Notes under the pieces: generated by a model
Databases searched by the model: none
The model's input: only the letters and a program-made list of their open reading frames with translations
What the model was told of the DNA's origin: nothing
Part shown: positions 23,013 through 33,789 of the stretch, piece by piece
Layout of the letters: each line of letters starts with the position of its first letter
Numbering within the stretch: the first letter of the stretch is position 1
Translations under genes and position numbers: made by a program
DNA from: Diplodia intermedia
Taxonomy: Eukaryota > Ascomycota > Dothideomycetes > Botryosphaeriales > Botryosphaeriaceae
Assembly (NCBI GenBank): GCA_021495925.1
Contig: JAKEKT010000052.1
Span: forward strand, 62,001 to 126,000
Direction: 5' to 3'
DNA length: 64,000 nt

Positions 23013-23472
23013 TGCGGGTTTCGGCGAAAGGGTTTTCGGAGGGGGTGTGGTGAGGAAGTGTGGAGAGCTTGGAGCTATCAACAAGTTCTGGATGTGACGC
23101 GGTCGCGCAGTGGCCAAATGTTGCAAACACGCCAAGAAGTCTGTTGGGGCCTTATTATGTAAGCGACACTGTTCCCCGCTCAGTCCTCTTCTCCACCTCA
23201 CCAACTGTCATCTCAAACAGTCCTTTGGACTTTCTGGTAATACAAGGTCTTCGTCTGCCTGAGTTAGACGTGTCAATCTGATACTTTTCCGTAACTGCTC
23301 TTAATACTCGACATCTACGTCCGTCACGTCATTTTCATGGCTACTTGCGTGCGTAAGAGTTGAGTTGACTATTTCCAAGGTGTGCAACTTGGACTCGACT
23401 TTTCTCTCGCCTATTGGATTGATCAATGAGCAGATTGATTAAGTCTATAGCTAGAACAACCCTAAGTATCGT
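23013..23472. promoter_or_regulatory. Divergent intergenic region between BUD13 and the molybdoenzyme gene
   Basis: It is 460 bp between two divergent start codons and presumably carries both promoters. No motif could be assigned with confidence. Confidence 0.45.
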
Positions 23473-24669
23473 ATGATGGCGAGTCAAACGATCATCCCAT
23501 TCGCAACTCCTCCGGCGGAAGACGAAGAGCGCAAAGCATGCATCGCAGTAGACCCTCCCGGCTTCCACATCCGCCACCCGCCTCCTCCACATGCCCTGAA
23601 AGACTTCATCACCCCCGACAGCCACCTCTTCGAAACCATCCACATGGGCCCCGCCGTCGTAGAAGAAGAAAAATGGCTCCTGGTCATCGACGGCCTCGTC
23701 CAACATCCCTTCGCCATCACCCTGCCCCAGCTAAAATCGCTCCCCAGAACGACCGTCACCGCCTTCCACGAATGCTACGGCAGCCCGCTCACGCCGCCCG
23801 ACAAAGCTCTCTGGCGCATCGGCAACGTCACCTGGACCGGGGTCAAGCTGTCGTCGCTCCTCGACGTGGCGGCGCCGCTGGCCGCGGCATCGTTCATATG
23901 GTCCGAGGGCCTCGACCGCGGTGCCTTCGCCGGCGTCGATGCGGACCGCTACCAGAAGGACTTGCCGATGGAGAGAGCTCGCGGTGGAGGAGGGGTAGGC
24001 GGAGGGGGTGGCGAAGTGCTGATCGCGTACGAGATGAATGGCCGGCCGCTGCGCAGGGAGCGCGGCGGGCCGGTCCGCCTCGTCGTGCCCGGCTGGTTCG
24101 GCACGAACATGACGAAGTGGCTCTGTCGGCTCTCGGCAAGGGAGGGGCGTGCGCCGTCGCCGTTCACAACGCGCTGGTACAATGAGCGTGTCGTTGCGTC
24201 TTCATCTTCCGCGGGCGGCGATGATGGCGGCTCGTCGAGGGATGGTGGCGGTGCAGTGGCGGAGGGGGAGGTGGTGGTGCGGCCGGTTTGGGCGGTGGAG
24301 CCGAACTCGATGATAGTGGACCCACCGCCGGACACGCGGGTGCTCCTGTTGACCGGTCGTGGTGATGATGTCGCCGCCGGTCAGGGCGGCAGCGTGGAGG
24401 TCGAGGTCAGTGGGTGGGCGTGGAGCCACGATGGGATCGCGAGCGTGCGCGTCAGCGCCAACGACGGGGCCGACGGAGGCTGGGTTGACGCAGATGTGGC
24501 GGACCGCGTGGATTACAGCTGGCAGGCGTTTCGGGTGAAGCTCGCACTGTCAGTCGGCATGTATGGCGTTGTGGCACGCGCGACTTCGAGGGCAGGAGTC
24601 GAGCAGCCGATGCGCGGCAGGCGGAATCACGTCCATCGCATTGGCTTGGAAGTGGCTAGTGGGCCATAA
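23473..24669 (+). CDS. Sulfite-oxidase-family molybdopterin oxidoreductase
   Basis: Single exon, 398 aa. The N-terminal two thirds are the Mo-cofactor-binding fold: FITPDSHLFETIHMGP, WLLVIDGLVQHPFAITLPQLKSLPR, then TAFHECYGSP, where Cys101 is in the position of the molybdenum-ligating Cys. WRIGNVTWTGVKLSSLLD and PVRLVVPGWFGTNMTKWL also match the family. The last 110 residues (VWAVEPNSMIVDPPPD ... VEVSGWAWSHDGIASVRVSANDGADGGW) are the Mo-co dimerisation domain. No cytochrome b5 domain, signal peptide or peroxisomal SKL is visible, so a cytosolic enzyme is inferred. Two Gly-rich and Gly/Asp/Ser-rich inserts interrupt the domains (GGGGVGGGGGE; SSSAGGDDGGSSRDGGG). The physiological substrate could be sulfite or another oxyanion or S-oxide. 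Confidence 0.85.
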   Translation: MMASQTIIPFATPPAEDEERKACIAVDPPGFHIRHPPPPHALKDFITPDSHLFETIHMGPAVVEEEKWLLVIDGLVQHPFAITLPQLKSLPRTTVTAFHECYGSPLTPPDKALWRIGNVTWTGVKLSSLLDVAAPLAAASFIWSEGLDRGAFAGVDADRYQKDLPMERARGGGGVGGGGGEVLIAYEMNGRPLRRERGGPVRLVVPGWFGTNMTKWLCRLSAREGRAPSPFTTRWYNERVVASSSSAGGDDGGSSRDGGGAVAEGEVVVRPVWAVEPNSMIVDPPPDTRVLLLTGRGDDVAAGQGGSVEVEVSGWAWSHDGIASVRVSANDGADGGWVDADVADRVDYSWQAFRVKLALSVGMYGVVARATSRAGVEQPMRGRRNHVHRIGLEVASGP

Positions 24670-24900
24670 CGTCAAGCCTGTGGCAGTGCGTTCGATGTCA
24701 CATCTCCTTACGTGAAACAATCTCGAAGCCTGTCCTCAGCACAACTAAGTTGATAGGCTGCTGCCCAGTTAGGAAGTGCAATCCCACGTGACTCAGGCGC
24801 TTGGCGAACTTGGACTGGTTGGGCGATTCTTTGGAGTCACTCTTCTGCCTGCTCAAAGCCTGATCTGGCCCGTCGATGATCTCACCTTGATCCAGCAAAC

Positions 24901-25627
24901 ATGGCGCCTCGATCGGAGGAGGCTGCGGCGTGGTTCGCAGCGGTGTATCAGGCAGTGCAAGAAATACCTCGAGGCAAGGTCACGTCCTATGGGCACATTG
25001 CACGGCTCGTGGGCAGGCGTGAGTCCGGCGCACCCGGCTGCACCCGGCAGGACTCGAAACTAACGACGGTTCCATCGAGCAGCGGAGTGTCCTAGGTGCG
25101 TGGACGACGAGGCATCGGGCGGCGGTCGAGAACGATGAAGACTGACGGTGATGCAGGCAGGTCGGTGTCTCTCTCAAACACCTTCCGTCGCCGGGTGACA
25201 CCGAGCAGGCGGGCGGCAACGACGGTGACAGCAGCGGACCGAGATGGCACAGCGGTAACGTGCCGTGGCAGCGCGTCATCAACTCAAAGGGCGTCATCAG
25301 TCCGAGGTATGTCCCGGCCTGACGCTTGACAACACAGTCCTTGTCTCAGCGCGAAGCAAGCGCTCCAACCCCGTGACCGAGGCGCACTGGCTGACCTTGA
25401 CCGGCGAACAAAGGGGCCCGGGAGGTGCCAGCCGACAAGCGGCAGCGCTGCGTCGCGAAGGGGTCCACGTGGGCCGAGGCAGCTTGGGCGAATACCTCGT
25501 CGACTTTGCAGCGTACGGCTGGTTCCCCAGCGCGCTGCCCAGCGAAGCCGCGGCGGGCGTCGACGACAGCGAAAGCGACGCGTCTGGCGCGGAACCCGCA
25601 GAGGCGGCGGCGGCAGCTGACGGGTGA
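24901..25627 (+). CDS. atl1: Alkyltransferase-like DNA-repair protein (Atl1 type)
   Basis: Four exons (24901-25018, 25083-25095, 25157-25306, 25414-25627) give 164 aa. The fold is that of the O6-alkylguanine-DNA methyltransferase C-terminal domain: FAAVYQAVQEIPRGKVTSYGHIARLVG, RPECPRQVGVSLKHLP, NVPWQRVINSKGVISPRG, GASRQAAALRREGV. The methyl-accepting Cys of the PCHR motif is replaced by Trp (PWQR), the hallmark of Atl1 proteins. These bind alkylated guanine, flip it out and hand it to nucleotide-excision repair without repairing it directly. Exon 2 is a 13-nt microexon, needed to build the RPECPRQ segment. Intron 3 ends in AAG. The C-terminal acidic/Ala tail after residue 140 is extra to the core. 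Confidence 0.88.
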
Positions 25628-26574
25628 GGGGTATCGGGATCAGATTGCCTTGGTGGCATGTAGATAGGGTGGGTGGGGTGGCAGTATTATCTTGGCTAAA
25701 TGGATGGGGCGGCGGCGGCGCGTGTGGAGTCAGCGCGTCGAGGCGGAAGCGATGCGGAGGATCGGCTCTCCCTGTCGCTGCGCTGCCCCTCGTCCGTCAC
25801 CAACCGAAGGACACCTTGCCAGTCTGCCAGAGCACGTCCACGCGCGCCCGTGATGGCGACATCCCCAGAGGCCGGCCCTAGCCGCCGTGATGCCGGTGGC
25901 GCGCAGCAGCACAAAGGACCCCGACCCCGCCAGACGTCAGCGCGCTGCCGGAGCCGGACGACGTTGCGCGCGGCGACCGCGTTCCGGTACCTGACGACAG
26001 CGCCCGCAATCAAGGCTCCACGCTGACAGGCCGAGGCTGCCATCACGCTCTCCTATCAGCGGCCGGCATCCTGCGATCAGCCTCGACGGGAATCCAGGCT
26101 GGTCCCGTGGCTCATCTGCCACCGGCCGGCGCCAGCCTCTTATCTCGGGTCCCTTTGCTTTGTCCCAACATAGTATCAATACAGGATCCAGCCGGGCGCG
26201 TCATCTGCCACCGACTACATAAACAAGAGCCTCCTTTATCCTGCTTTCCGCCTCTTCTGCTCTCTTGCCAGCACTTGTATCGCGCCTTCTACAGACACAC
26301 GAGCCCCAGCTTCCCCTTCTAGAACTGCTCCCTTTTCGGACACCGCACGAGCACCAGCTGCGCATAGCACAGCCACTACCTCCTCCCCCAGTGACTCAGC
26401 TCCGACTCATCATCTGGACCAGCCCACTTGACCTATAAGTCACCGACCTCCTTGCCGCCTGCCGCCATCCTCCACGACTCTTTAATCAACCAATCCTCCC
26501 ATCCGCCATCCAAGCTCATCAGCCTGCCTCACTCCAAGTCGTTCTCTACCACCAACCTCCAGCAGCTCTTCACC
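25628..26574. other. Intergenic, promoter and pyrimidine-rich leader of the next gene
   Basis: The left half is GC-rich with compositional open frames on both strands. The right part (about 26250-26570) is C/T-rich with few G, typical of a fungal 5' leader before the strong start context CACCATGG at 26571-26578. Confidence 0.45.
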
Positions 26575-27170
26575 ATGGCCTCCGAACAGACCACCTCGAC
26601 CTCCGACCTCCGCGCCGGCTCTGTCGACTACCAGCGTGACCACGAGCAGAAGGCGAAGTGGTCGAATGGCGCCGCATGGGGCCCCGGACGGCCGCTCAAC
26701 AGCAACCCCAGGCCCGTTCGCATCAGCCAAAGGTGAGATCACTCCGGCCATGCATGCTGCAGCTTCAAATTCTAACGGCGCATATGTACAGGGTCGCCGC
26801 CGCGCACCGCCGTGAGAAGGCCAAGGAGGCGGCGCATGCCGCGCGGAGCCGCAAGCACGAAGTCTTCCCCATGGACCACTACACCAGCGGTGAATCGACA
26901 GACGAGGAGCCGGTCGAGCCGTCGGCGGCACCGGAGCCCGATGCCGGGATCACATACTCGTTCGATGCGGAGAAGGGACCCAGCCACGGCAGCCAGATCC
27001 TCAACCAGGCGCTGGTCCAGGCGATCGAGCGGTTCGAGGACCGCAAGACGCACGAGCTGGTGAACGAGGAGTACGAGGTGCTGGACGGCAACGGCGAGCC
27101 CGCCAACATGCGCGGCCGCAAGGGCAAGAAGGCGGCCCGGTCCGAGGACGACGACTGGGAGCACGTCTAA
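26575..27170 (+). CDS. Small conserved-looking fungal protein, function unknown
   Basis: Two exons (26575-26732, 26792-27170; 59-bp intron) give 178 aa, starting in a near-perfect context (CACCATGG). The sequence is hydrophilic and charged, with no signal peptide or membrane helix. Visible features are SVDYQRDHEQKAKWSNGAAWGPGRPLN, a basic helix (RVAAAHRREKAKEAAHAARSRKHEV), an acidic Ser/Glu stretch (SGESTDEEPVEPS), an amphipathic helix with NQALVQAIERFEDRKTHELVNEEY, a basic KKAARS and a final DDDWEHV. I do not recognise the family. The strong promoter-like leader suggests good expression, and the charge pattern would suit a stress- or nucleus-associated small protein, both inference. Confidence 0.7.
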
Positions 27171-27988
27171 GCCGGGCTCGGACGAGGCGAAGCGATTGCC
27201 TACCGCCGACACTCTTTTGCGCGTCTTACACGATTACTAATGGTTGCACTTTGCTTATCTTCACGGCGTTGACATGACCGTTGGCTTCGGCGAGGTCAAT
27301 ACACCTGGACGGGTTTCGGATTAGGGTTCTTTTGTTGCATAGCTTGCGGGCATTCATTAGAGGAGCATCTGGGTTCCGGGCGGCGCTTCTCGAGGACATG
27401 ATGACCCACGCCCTTCGGGCTGATTTTGGTGGCCTTTGGCTTTGGCCTGTTTGTAGCACTTGGTAGTAGCGGACTGCCCAATACAAACCTCAAACCCCGC
27501 GATTCCTTGCATTGGCGATGATGGATGTGGCATGCGGCGGCGGGTGGATGGGGGCCGGAGGGGGATCGGCGACGTGGGCGAGCCGCTGATGTGGAGCTTC
27601 CCTGATCGGTTGGCTGCCCCAGGCCAAGGCGCCGGGACACGACGTCATACGCTTTTGCGTGACGAAGCACAAAAGCCCGGCCGAGAACTTACCACATCAT
27701 CCCGGCTAAGCAAGTGAGGCTGTGTCCACTCCATCAAGTCCACGCTCTCTTCACCACCTTCTCACCTTGACCCACAAACTCCCTCCTTAGTTCCTTCCAA
27801 GTTCCCGAAGCTAATGCACGCTTGGCTCGGCCGTCCATCTCCGCGTTTTCGTTGAAATTGACCCGTCCTCGCCTTATCTGCCGCCCTGCAGACGCAACCA
27901 GCCCTACCGCTCCCGTCCTCCCCATCTTTGTGGCGTGTCGCCACTCCCACGAATCCTCCCCACGACGAACACCCACCCACAACCCGCA
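27171..27988. other. Intergenic region
   Basis: It lies between two plus-strand genes. The C/T-rich last 250 bp before 27989 is probably the leader of the hydrolase gene. No other feature is supported. Confidence 0.45.
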
Positions 27989-29248
27989 ATGGCCAAAACC
28001 GAACCGCCAACCTCGCGAGCGCCGCGCCCCCGATGGGCGCTCCACGTCCAGGCGCAATTCTGGCGCGTGCTCATGGGCATTGGCATGATGCTGCACCGAA
28101 TGGCGTCGCCGCGGCCGCCCAAGCCGTCCTTCACCCGCACCGTACCCACCACCGTGTCGCCGATCAAGGGCGAGTTCAAGCTGCAATTCTACGTGCCGGA
28201 GGACTACAGCCTGCAGAAGCGGATGCGGGAGAAGCGGTTCCCGGTCGTCGTCAACTTCCACGGCGGCGGCTTCACGCTGGGCCAGGCGACGGACGACGCG
28301 CGCTGGTGCGCGACGGTGGTACGCGAGGTTGGAGCCGTCCTCGTGAGCGTTGATTATCGGCGCGCGCCCGAGCACGCGTTCCCGACGGCGGTCGAGGACG
28401 GCGTCGACGCGATTCTGTACCTGGCCGAGCACGCGGAGAGCCTGCTCATCGACATCGAGCGCGTGGCCGTGTCGGGCTTCAGCAGCGGCGGCAACATGAG
28501 CCTGACGGTGCCGCTGCGGCTGCAGGGCGAGGTGGTGCCGGAGCCGCACGACGCGGAGACGCCGTTCGGCATGAGCCCGGCGCCGGGGTCGACGGACAAC
28601 ATACCGCAGAAGGCGCTGAGCCGCGGGCGCACGCTCGTCAACGTGCGGCGCGAGCTGCGGCTCAAGGCCATCGTGGCGTGGTACCCGTCGACCGACTACA
28701 CGGTGACGCGCGAGCAGCGCCGCATGACGTGCGTCCGCAAGGACCAGGAGCTGCCCGCCGTCTTCACCCAGCTCTTCGACGAGAGCTACCTGTCGCCGCC
28801 CACCATGGACATGTCGAACCCCTACCTCTCGCCCGGCCGCGCCCCCGACACCATGATGGCCGGCCTGCCCGAGGACATCATCATGTTCACGTGCGAGTGG
28901 GACATGCTGCTCGCCGAGGGCGAGCGGCTGCGCGATCGCTTGGTGAAGCTGGGCAAGAACGTCGTCTACACCATGGTGCCCGGCGTGCCGCACGGCTGGG
29001 ACAAGGCCCCGAACCCGCTGCGCCCGACGCCCGGCGTCCAGGAGCATTACCTGTCGGCGTGCAAGGAGCTGAGGAGGGTCTTCCACGAGGAGCTGCCCGA
29101 GGGTGCGATCGAGCGAGATATGGAGGAAGATGATGCGGTCGAAGTCAGCAGTGGCCCCAGCAGGGCGTCGCATACTTTTGGCCGGACGTCGTTCAGCCAT
29201 ACGTCGAACAGCCATAGCCGCAACAGAAGAAGAAGCGTGGTGAACTAG
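27989..29248 (+). CDS. HSL-type alpha/beta hydrolase (abhydrolase-3 family)
   Basis: Single exon, 419 aa from the ATG at 27989 (context CAATGG); an upstream in-frame ATG at 27935 is less likely. Motifs of the hormone-sensitive-lipase family are in order: oxyanion hole VVNFHGGGF, YRRAPEHAFPTAVEDGVDA, nucleophile elbow GFSSGGN (Ser in GxSxG), acid in FTCEWDMLLAEG, and catalytic His in VPGVPHGWD. Such enzymes cleave short acyl or lactone esters. A segment near residues 20-45 (WALHVQAQFWRVLMGIGMMLHRM) is amphipathic or hydrophobic and may attach to membranes. The C-terminal 40 residues are Ser/His/Arg-rich and disordered, possibly phosphoregulated. The antisense strand is also open for nearly the whole length, a GC-composition effect. 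Confidence 0.85.
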   Translation: MAKTEPPTSRAPRPRWALHVQAQFWRVLMGIGMMLHRMASPRPPKPSFTRTVPTTVSPIKGEFKLQFYVPEDYSLQKRMREKRFPVVVNFHGGGFTLGQATDDARWCATVVREVGAVLVSVDYRRAPEHAFPTAVEDGVDAILYLAEHAESLLIDIERVAVSGFSSGGNMSLTVPLRLQGEVVPEPHDAETPFGMSPAPGSTDNIPQKALSRGRTLVNVRRELRLKAIVAWYPSTDYTVTREQRRMTCVRKDQELPAVFTQLFDESYLSPPTMDMSNPYLSPGRAPDTMMAGLPEDIIMFTCEWDMLLAEGERLRDRLVKLGKNVVYTMVPGVPHGWDKAPNPLRPTPGVQEHYLSACKELRRVFHEELPEGAIERDMEEDDAVEVSSGPSRASHTFGRTSFSHTSNSHSRNRRRSVVN

Positions 29249-29697
29249 AATGCTTTTCTTTTCTTTTCTTGTTCTTTTCCCCTTCCCCTCCCTTTTCTTT
29301 CTCTCTCTCTCCCTTTTTTACCTGGCCGGGAAATGAATCGCTGGGACGATAGTAGGGCCGTGATCTCCTCCCCCTACGCATCGGTGTTCCACCGGTGCCT
29401 CTTTTCGCACACAAGGGTTATGTTCGGAATGATTTATATGTACATGGTTCCAAAGAAGGGAAAAAAAGCCGTCGTTCGGCAATGCTACGTCTTAGCGATA
29501 TACCAACGTCTTGGAAAGGGGGGTTTTTGGGGTTCATTCATTGGGTGGCACAGTTGCATGGTGTTGGTGGCGCAATTCGGGGATTACTCTTCTTTTCTTG
29601 GATGTACTTATTTTAATGCTATTGTTTTGTGCTTCTGAGCGTGTAGTTTGATCGAATGTTAGTTCTTTGATTGAGACTACCTGAAGCCTGGAGGCAC
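29249..29697. other. Intergenic 3' flank
   Basis: The 3' flank of the hydrolase begins with a T/C-rich run (29252-29322). No gene seen. Confidence 0.45.
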
Positions 29698-29699
29698 TA

Positions 29700-29936
29700 C
29701 AGCCCCCTCTCGCAGCCGATGGCTAGCGCGAAGAATAGCAGAACATGGCGTAACTATGCCTTAGCTCGTTCTTAGAGAAAAAAAAAGAAAAATAATACGT
29801 AGATAGTTAAAGCTACCGTCCGGATAAGAATGTCGAATTAAAAATCCTATATACACGTCCGGACGATGGCTTTAACTACCTATGACATGAGCAAAAAAAC
29901 AGATGCACGCTAGCCATCGGCTGCGCGAAGGAGCTG
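29700..29936. mobile_element. 237-bp MITE-like element with TA target duplication
   Basis: The ends are inverted repeats of about 35 bp with few mismatches. They include a perfect inner match: CGCAGCCGATGGCTAGCG on the left has its exact complement at the right end. The element starts CAGC and ends GCTG, and a TA dinucleotide flanks each side (29698-29699 and 29937-29938), as for Tc1/mariner/pogo-type insertions. A second inverted pair lies inside: GTTAAAGCTACCGTCCGGA near 29808-29826 faces TCCGGACGATGGCTTTAAC near 29859-29877. The whole element could fold into a long hairpin. It has no coding capacity, so it must be non-autonomous. It sits between two 3' gene ends. Confidence 0.85.
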
Positions 29937-29968
29937 TAGAAGAGTTCTCCTTTTTGACTGTTGATTCA

Positions 29969-32900
29969 TCAAGCCCCCCGTACCCTGAGCGTTTTCGTTT
30001 GCACGAGTCTTCGGGCAACATCAACGATCATTTGCCGCTTTGCCTCTGGCGTCAACAGACCGTCTTCTCTCTTCGTCGCTGGGCCGAACACGTCCCACAC
30101 TTTGACGTATTTGTGTTCTGTCGTATCAATACTCTGGAAAGCTGCGAACATGCCATCCCGAGATTTCAGGCGGGCAAAGTCGTCCGACGTGACACGGTCT
30201 CCTGGCGCATTTGAGGACTTCGCATACTGTGCGGCGAACTGCACACAGTGCAAGACCAACGCGGCCAGGCCTGCAGCGAGGGCTGTCGCAACACTCGAAC
30301 CGCTGAGGAGACTGCCTTTGTCAAGACGTAGATCCAACTCGCTAGTTTGACCGGGGACGACGTTGTGCCCGGGAAAGAGGAAATCGACCGAGGAAGCACC
30401 CCCGACCAATTCATACTCTTGGCCAGAGGCACGAGCCGCACCGATCCTGATGCATCGGCCACTTGCTGCGGGATACGTAGCCCTGACAACGGGCCCTTGA
30501 TCACTGGCTGCGCAGAAAAGGAGAATGTCCTTCTTGAACGCGTCATCGAGGGCGGCTTCGAGCCTGGCCGTCTCGACATTGTTCGTGTTCGGCTTGTCGA
30601 TCGTCCAGGACATGGAAATGACATCCACTTTCTTGTCTATCGCGGCACGCACTGCCTGTTGTGGACAAGTGATTAGTATGCGGATTGCTGCAAGGGCATT
30701 GTGTGGAGTACCTTTTCAGCGCTTTCAGCCGTGATTTGTCGGCGTCCTTGGGGGCTTAGATGCTCGTCGAGCCTAAGCACAAAAAGTTGTGCCTTCGGAC
30801 AGACCCTGCAAATCAATTTTGCCATGACAGTACCGTGTCCCCCGAGTGTGACGAAATATGCGGCATGGTGATTCTTGGAGTTGCTGCGACAGAAGCTCCG
30901 GCCTCCAATTATTTTTCCGGCGAGCTCGCGCTCACCGATATCGAAGCCGTCGTCGATCAGAGCAACCGTTATCGGCCTGAGTGAAGCTGAAGCTGTATCA
31001 TCAAGCTCGAGCCTCTGGTGGAAATCTGCGAACTTGTCCATGTATGAGAGCCACTTGTGTTGGTCTTGAGACGGCCCCGGTGTGGCTGGCAGCCCAGTGC
31101 CAAAGCCATGTCTTCGCTGAACACCACTGTCCCGCTCAATCTCAACCGTGATTTCTGGAGGGATGGGTGCAGGGCGATCCTCGACGGTTGTTTCCACTGA
31201 ACTTTCTTCCGCCCGTTTCTTTGCGTTCGCCGCATCTTCTTTTGCTTTTGTCCTTATGCGACCGCGGTTTTGTTTCAGCCTCTCCGAGAAGGCGTTCAGG
31301 TTCCTCATCACCCTTTTACGTGTCTCCAAGCCCTTTTGCGTGTCAGTTTCAGAAACAAGATCGAGGCTGCGGAACTGTATTCTCTCACATACCTGAGTCT
31401 CAAAGACTTTGACTTTCCTTAAACTTCTCAATGCGTTCAGTCCATCTGGCTCACTCCAGCTTCGCAGGACAGCGTTGTTGCCAGACCAGTACAACCATAC
31501 CTCCTCGACATCCTTTGCGGCTTTGAGTATGGTTTCTGAACTGAGGTCAAACTTCTTCCAGTCCCACAACTGCACTATCCGGAATTTCTCCAAGGCATTC
31601 TCGATGGTCTCCTCACTATGTGACGGCTCTTCACTGTCATCGACATAAAGTTTGAGGATGCGATCAACGCCCTTCTTCTGCAGCCAATCAAAGATGAATG
31701 GGTAGTCGTTGCGACCTTTGCCATCTTTAGGTGCAACCCTACCGCGGAACTTGGCGGGCACGTCGTCCGGTTTCTCAAGCTCGAGCCGTGGAAGCTCCAC
31801 ATACTGTAGCGTGTCCTCGAACTCCGCGTACTGCACATTTTTGAGCATTTCCTCGTTGCACTTGGACGGTCCATCGACGAGTGAGAAGAAAAGCTCTTTT
31901 TCTGCACAAATGTCAGTGTTTGGGGTTTGTTTTCCAGCAGGAAGTCAGTGTTACCTTGTATTGGGCCATAGAAGAAGGAAACCATCGCCTCGTGATCCTC
32001 CCGTGTTCTCATGAAGGATATCTTCAACAGATCACGTACCTCGTTCGCCCACTTTTCCGTCATTTTCTCCTTTTCTTTCTTCTTCCTTCTTGCTTCGTCG
32101 TCCTTCTTCTGCGTCTCAGGGGCGGATGCTTGTGCTTGAGCTCCGGGAATGTGAAGCAATGGGTTGCCGACTTTGCCGCTCACCCCCGCGATCTGCAAGT
32201 CACCATGTACAGAGTTCCCGCCCACGTCCGTCTCGACAAACGTCTTCTTCCTACCCAGTAGCTGCGGTTCAAAGTCCGAGACTGCGGCTGAATTCTTCTC
32301 CGGCTTCTTTCCCGAAATCAAACTCCCGCGCCTCAAAGACTGGTTGGGCGCTTGAGGTGCTGAGAGGTTCGCTAAGACCTTGCTGCTCGGCTGATACTTC
32401 TCACGTTGGCCCTTCTCCATATTTCCTTCTTGTCTGCCTTCGATCTTGTTTTGGCGCGCCAGGTAGTTTTGTCGTGTATCTTGGTGATGGCGATAGACCG
32501 AGATCTGACGCGAGTCCTCGCTGAGAACGTTGACATCCAAGGCCTCGTAGCAGGTGTCGACTAGCTTGCGCACGATGTTCAGTTGCTTTTCCGTGCACCG
32601 TTCGTACTCCACGGCGATGTGCAGCGGAGTGTGCTCGTCCTGGTTTCGGGTTGTAAACAAAGCCTTGTTTTGGACGCGGCCAATCAGATCGAGCGCGATG
32701 TCTCGCGCGTTTCTGCGCTTGACTCGCATGGCGTTATGCAGACAATTGCTCTTGCTCGAATCGGGGATGGATAGGATCGTATCGAGCTCCTCTGCATTGA
32801 CTGCGTCGCACATGGCTTTAACGAGCTCGTCTACGCCACACTGGATAGCAAGCTGCAGGGGCGTCTTGCCGTCTGTGTTCTTGTGTTTCATCAGATGTGA

Positions 32901-33149
32901 ATGGTTCTCGATGAGGTATTGTATCAGAGGTTTCAGCGTTCCGATGCTGGTCCGATCACATCTGGCGATCTTGTGAAGGAGACATCCTTCATTGTCCGTC
33001 TTTCGATTCAGGTAGTTGTGATATTCGTTTTTTGGGTTGGCGAGGTACTTAATAGTGTGTTTTCCATTCTTGATGCCGGAAATGATCTTGTCGAATTGAG
33101 TCTCAATCTCTTCATCTGAATCATGATCATCTACATCCGCTGACGCCAT
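29969..33149 (-). CDS. Intracellular ankyrin-repeat subtilisin-like serine protease (S8)
   Basis: Four minus-strand exons (33149-31955, 31901-31393, 31332-30712, 30655-29969) give 1003 aa. Intron 31333-31392 (60 bp) is in frame and would be translated if ignored. There is no signal peptide or subtilase propeptide. Residues about 45-200 hold ankyrin-type repeats (DGKTPLQLAIQCGVDELVKAM; DEHTPLHIAVEYERC). A Lys/Glu-rich linker and an unassigned middle domain follow (FFYGPIQEKELFFSLVDGPSKC ... DVEEVWLYWSG). The C-terminal third is a peptidase S8 domain with an intact triad: Asp695 in VALIDDGFD, His734 in GGHGTVMA, Ser896 in SGSSVATALAAG. The intact triad implies activity. A cytosolic subtilase with recognition repeats fits a regulated defence or cell-death protease; that role is inferred from architecture and neighbours. 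Confidence 0.85.
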
Positions 33150-33789
33150 GCTGTATGGAGTGGTGGTCGCCAGTTTGGTGAAATGGATTCGGTCTGCTCC
33201 GCAAGTCACTGAAATTTAAGGCTCACTGTGTGTCGAAGTGGCAGGATTGCGTGGTTTTCTCTTCGTACTGGTGGCCTCGCTGGCTCGAAACTGCACGATC
33301 GGTGGTGTGCGGAGCTGAAGCGTCCAACGCGACACGAATATGTAAGCGGGCTGCATCGGCTGTGCAGCCAATCTTTGCTTTGAGCCATCACCCCGCCTCG
33401 CTGACTTGCTTACTGTCACTTCCAAGCTGCTTGTTGCTGCATGTAAAATTCGCTCCTCCATTCAACGGCTAGTTCCGAGATCATCCTCCTATCAACACGA
33501 GGCCGGGGCTTGGGTTATCGAATCGCAAATTCAATCACCCCCGCCACCTCTGCACTCGGCCATTTCTGGAGACGCCACTGCTGTGCCACTTAGGAGGACT
33601 AGAACATGCTCGCCGCTGAATGTGGACCAGGGATTATGTCACTTTCACGTGGCGCGAAGGACGTAAGAGGAGATAGGGGCCCGCAAAACAGCGACTTAAA
33701 GCTCAGGTCATCCCGCATAACCGCTGCAGCTCTCGAGTATGAGGCTGTACGGGATATCGTGAGTCTACGTTACTGAGCCTCCGCAGATC
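33150..33789. promoter_or_regulatory. Divergent intergenic region (ankyrin-subtilase / 299-aa protein)
   Basis: It is 640 bp between two divergent start codons and is therefore likely to contain both promoters, possibly with shared control. No motif could be assigned. Confidence 0.45.

Noticed and set aside
27734..29215. 493-codon open frame antisense to the alpha/beta hydrolase
   Set aside because: Composition is Arg/His/Ala-rich, it mirrors the GC-rich third positions of the real gene, and it has no motif.
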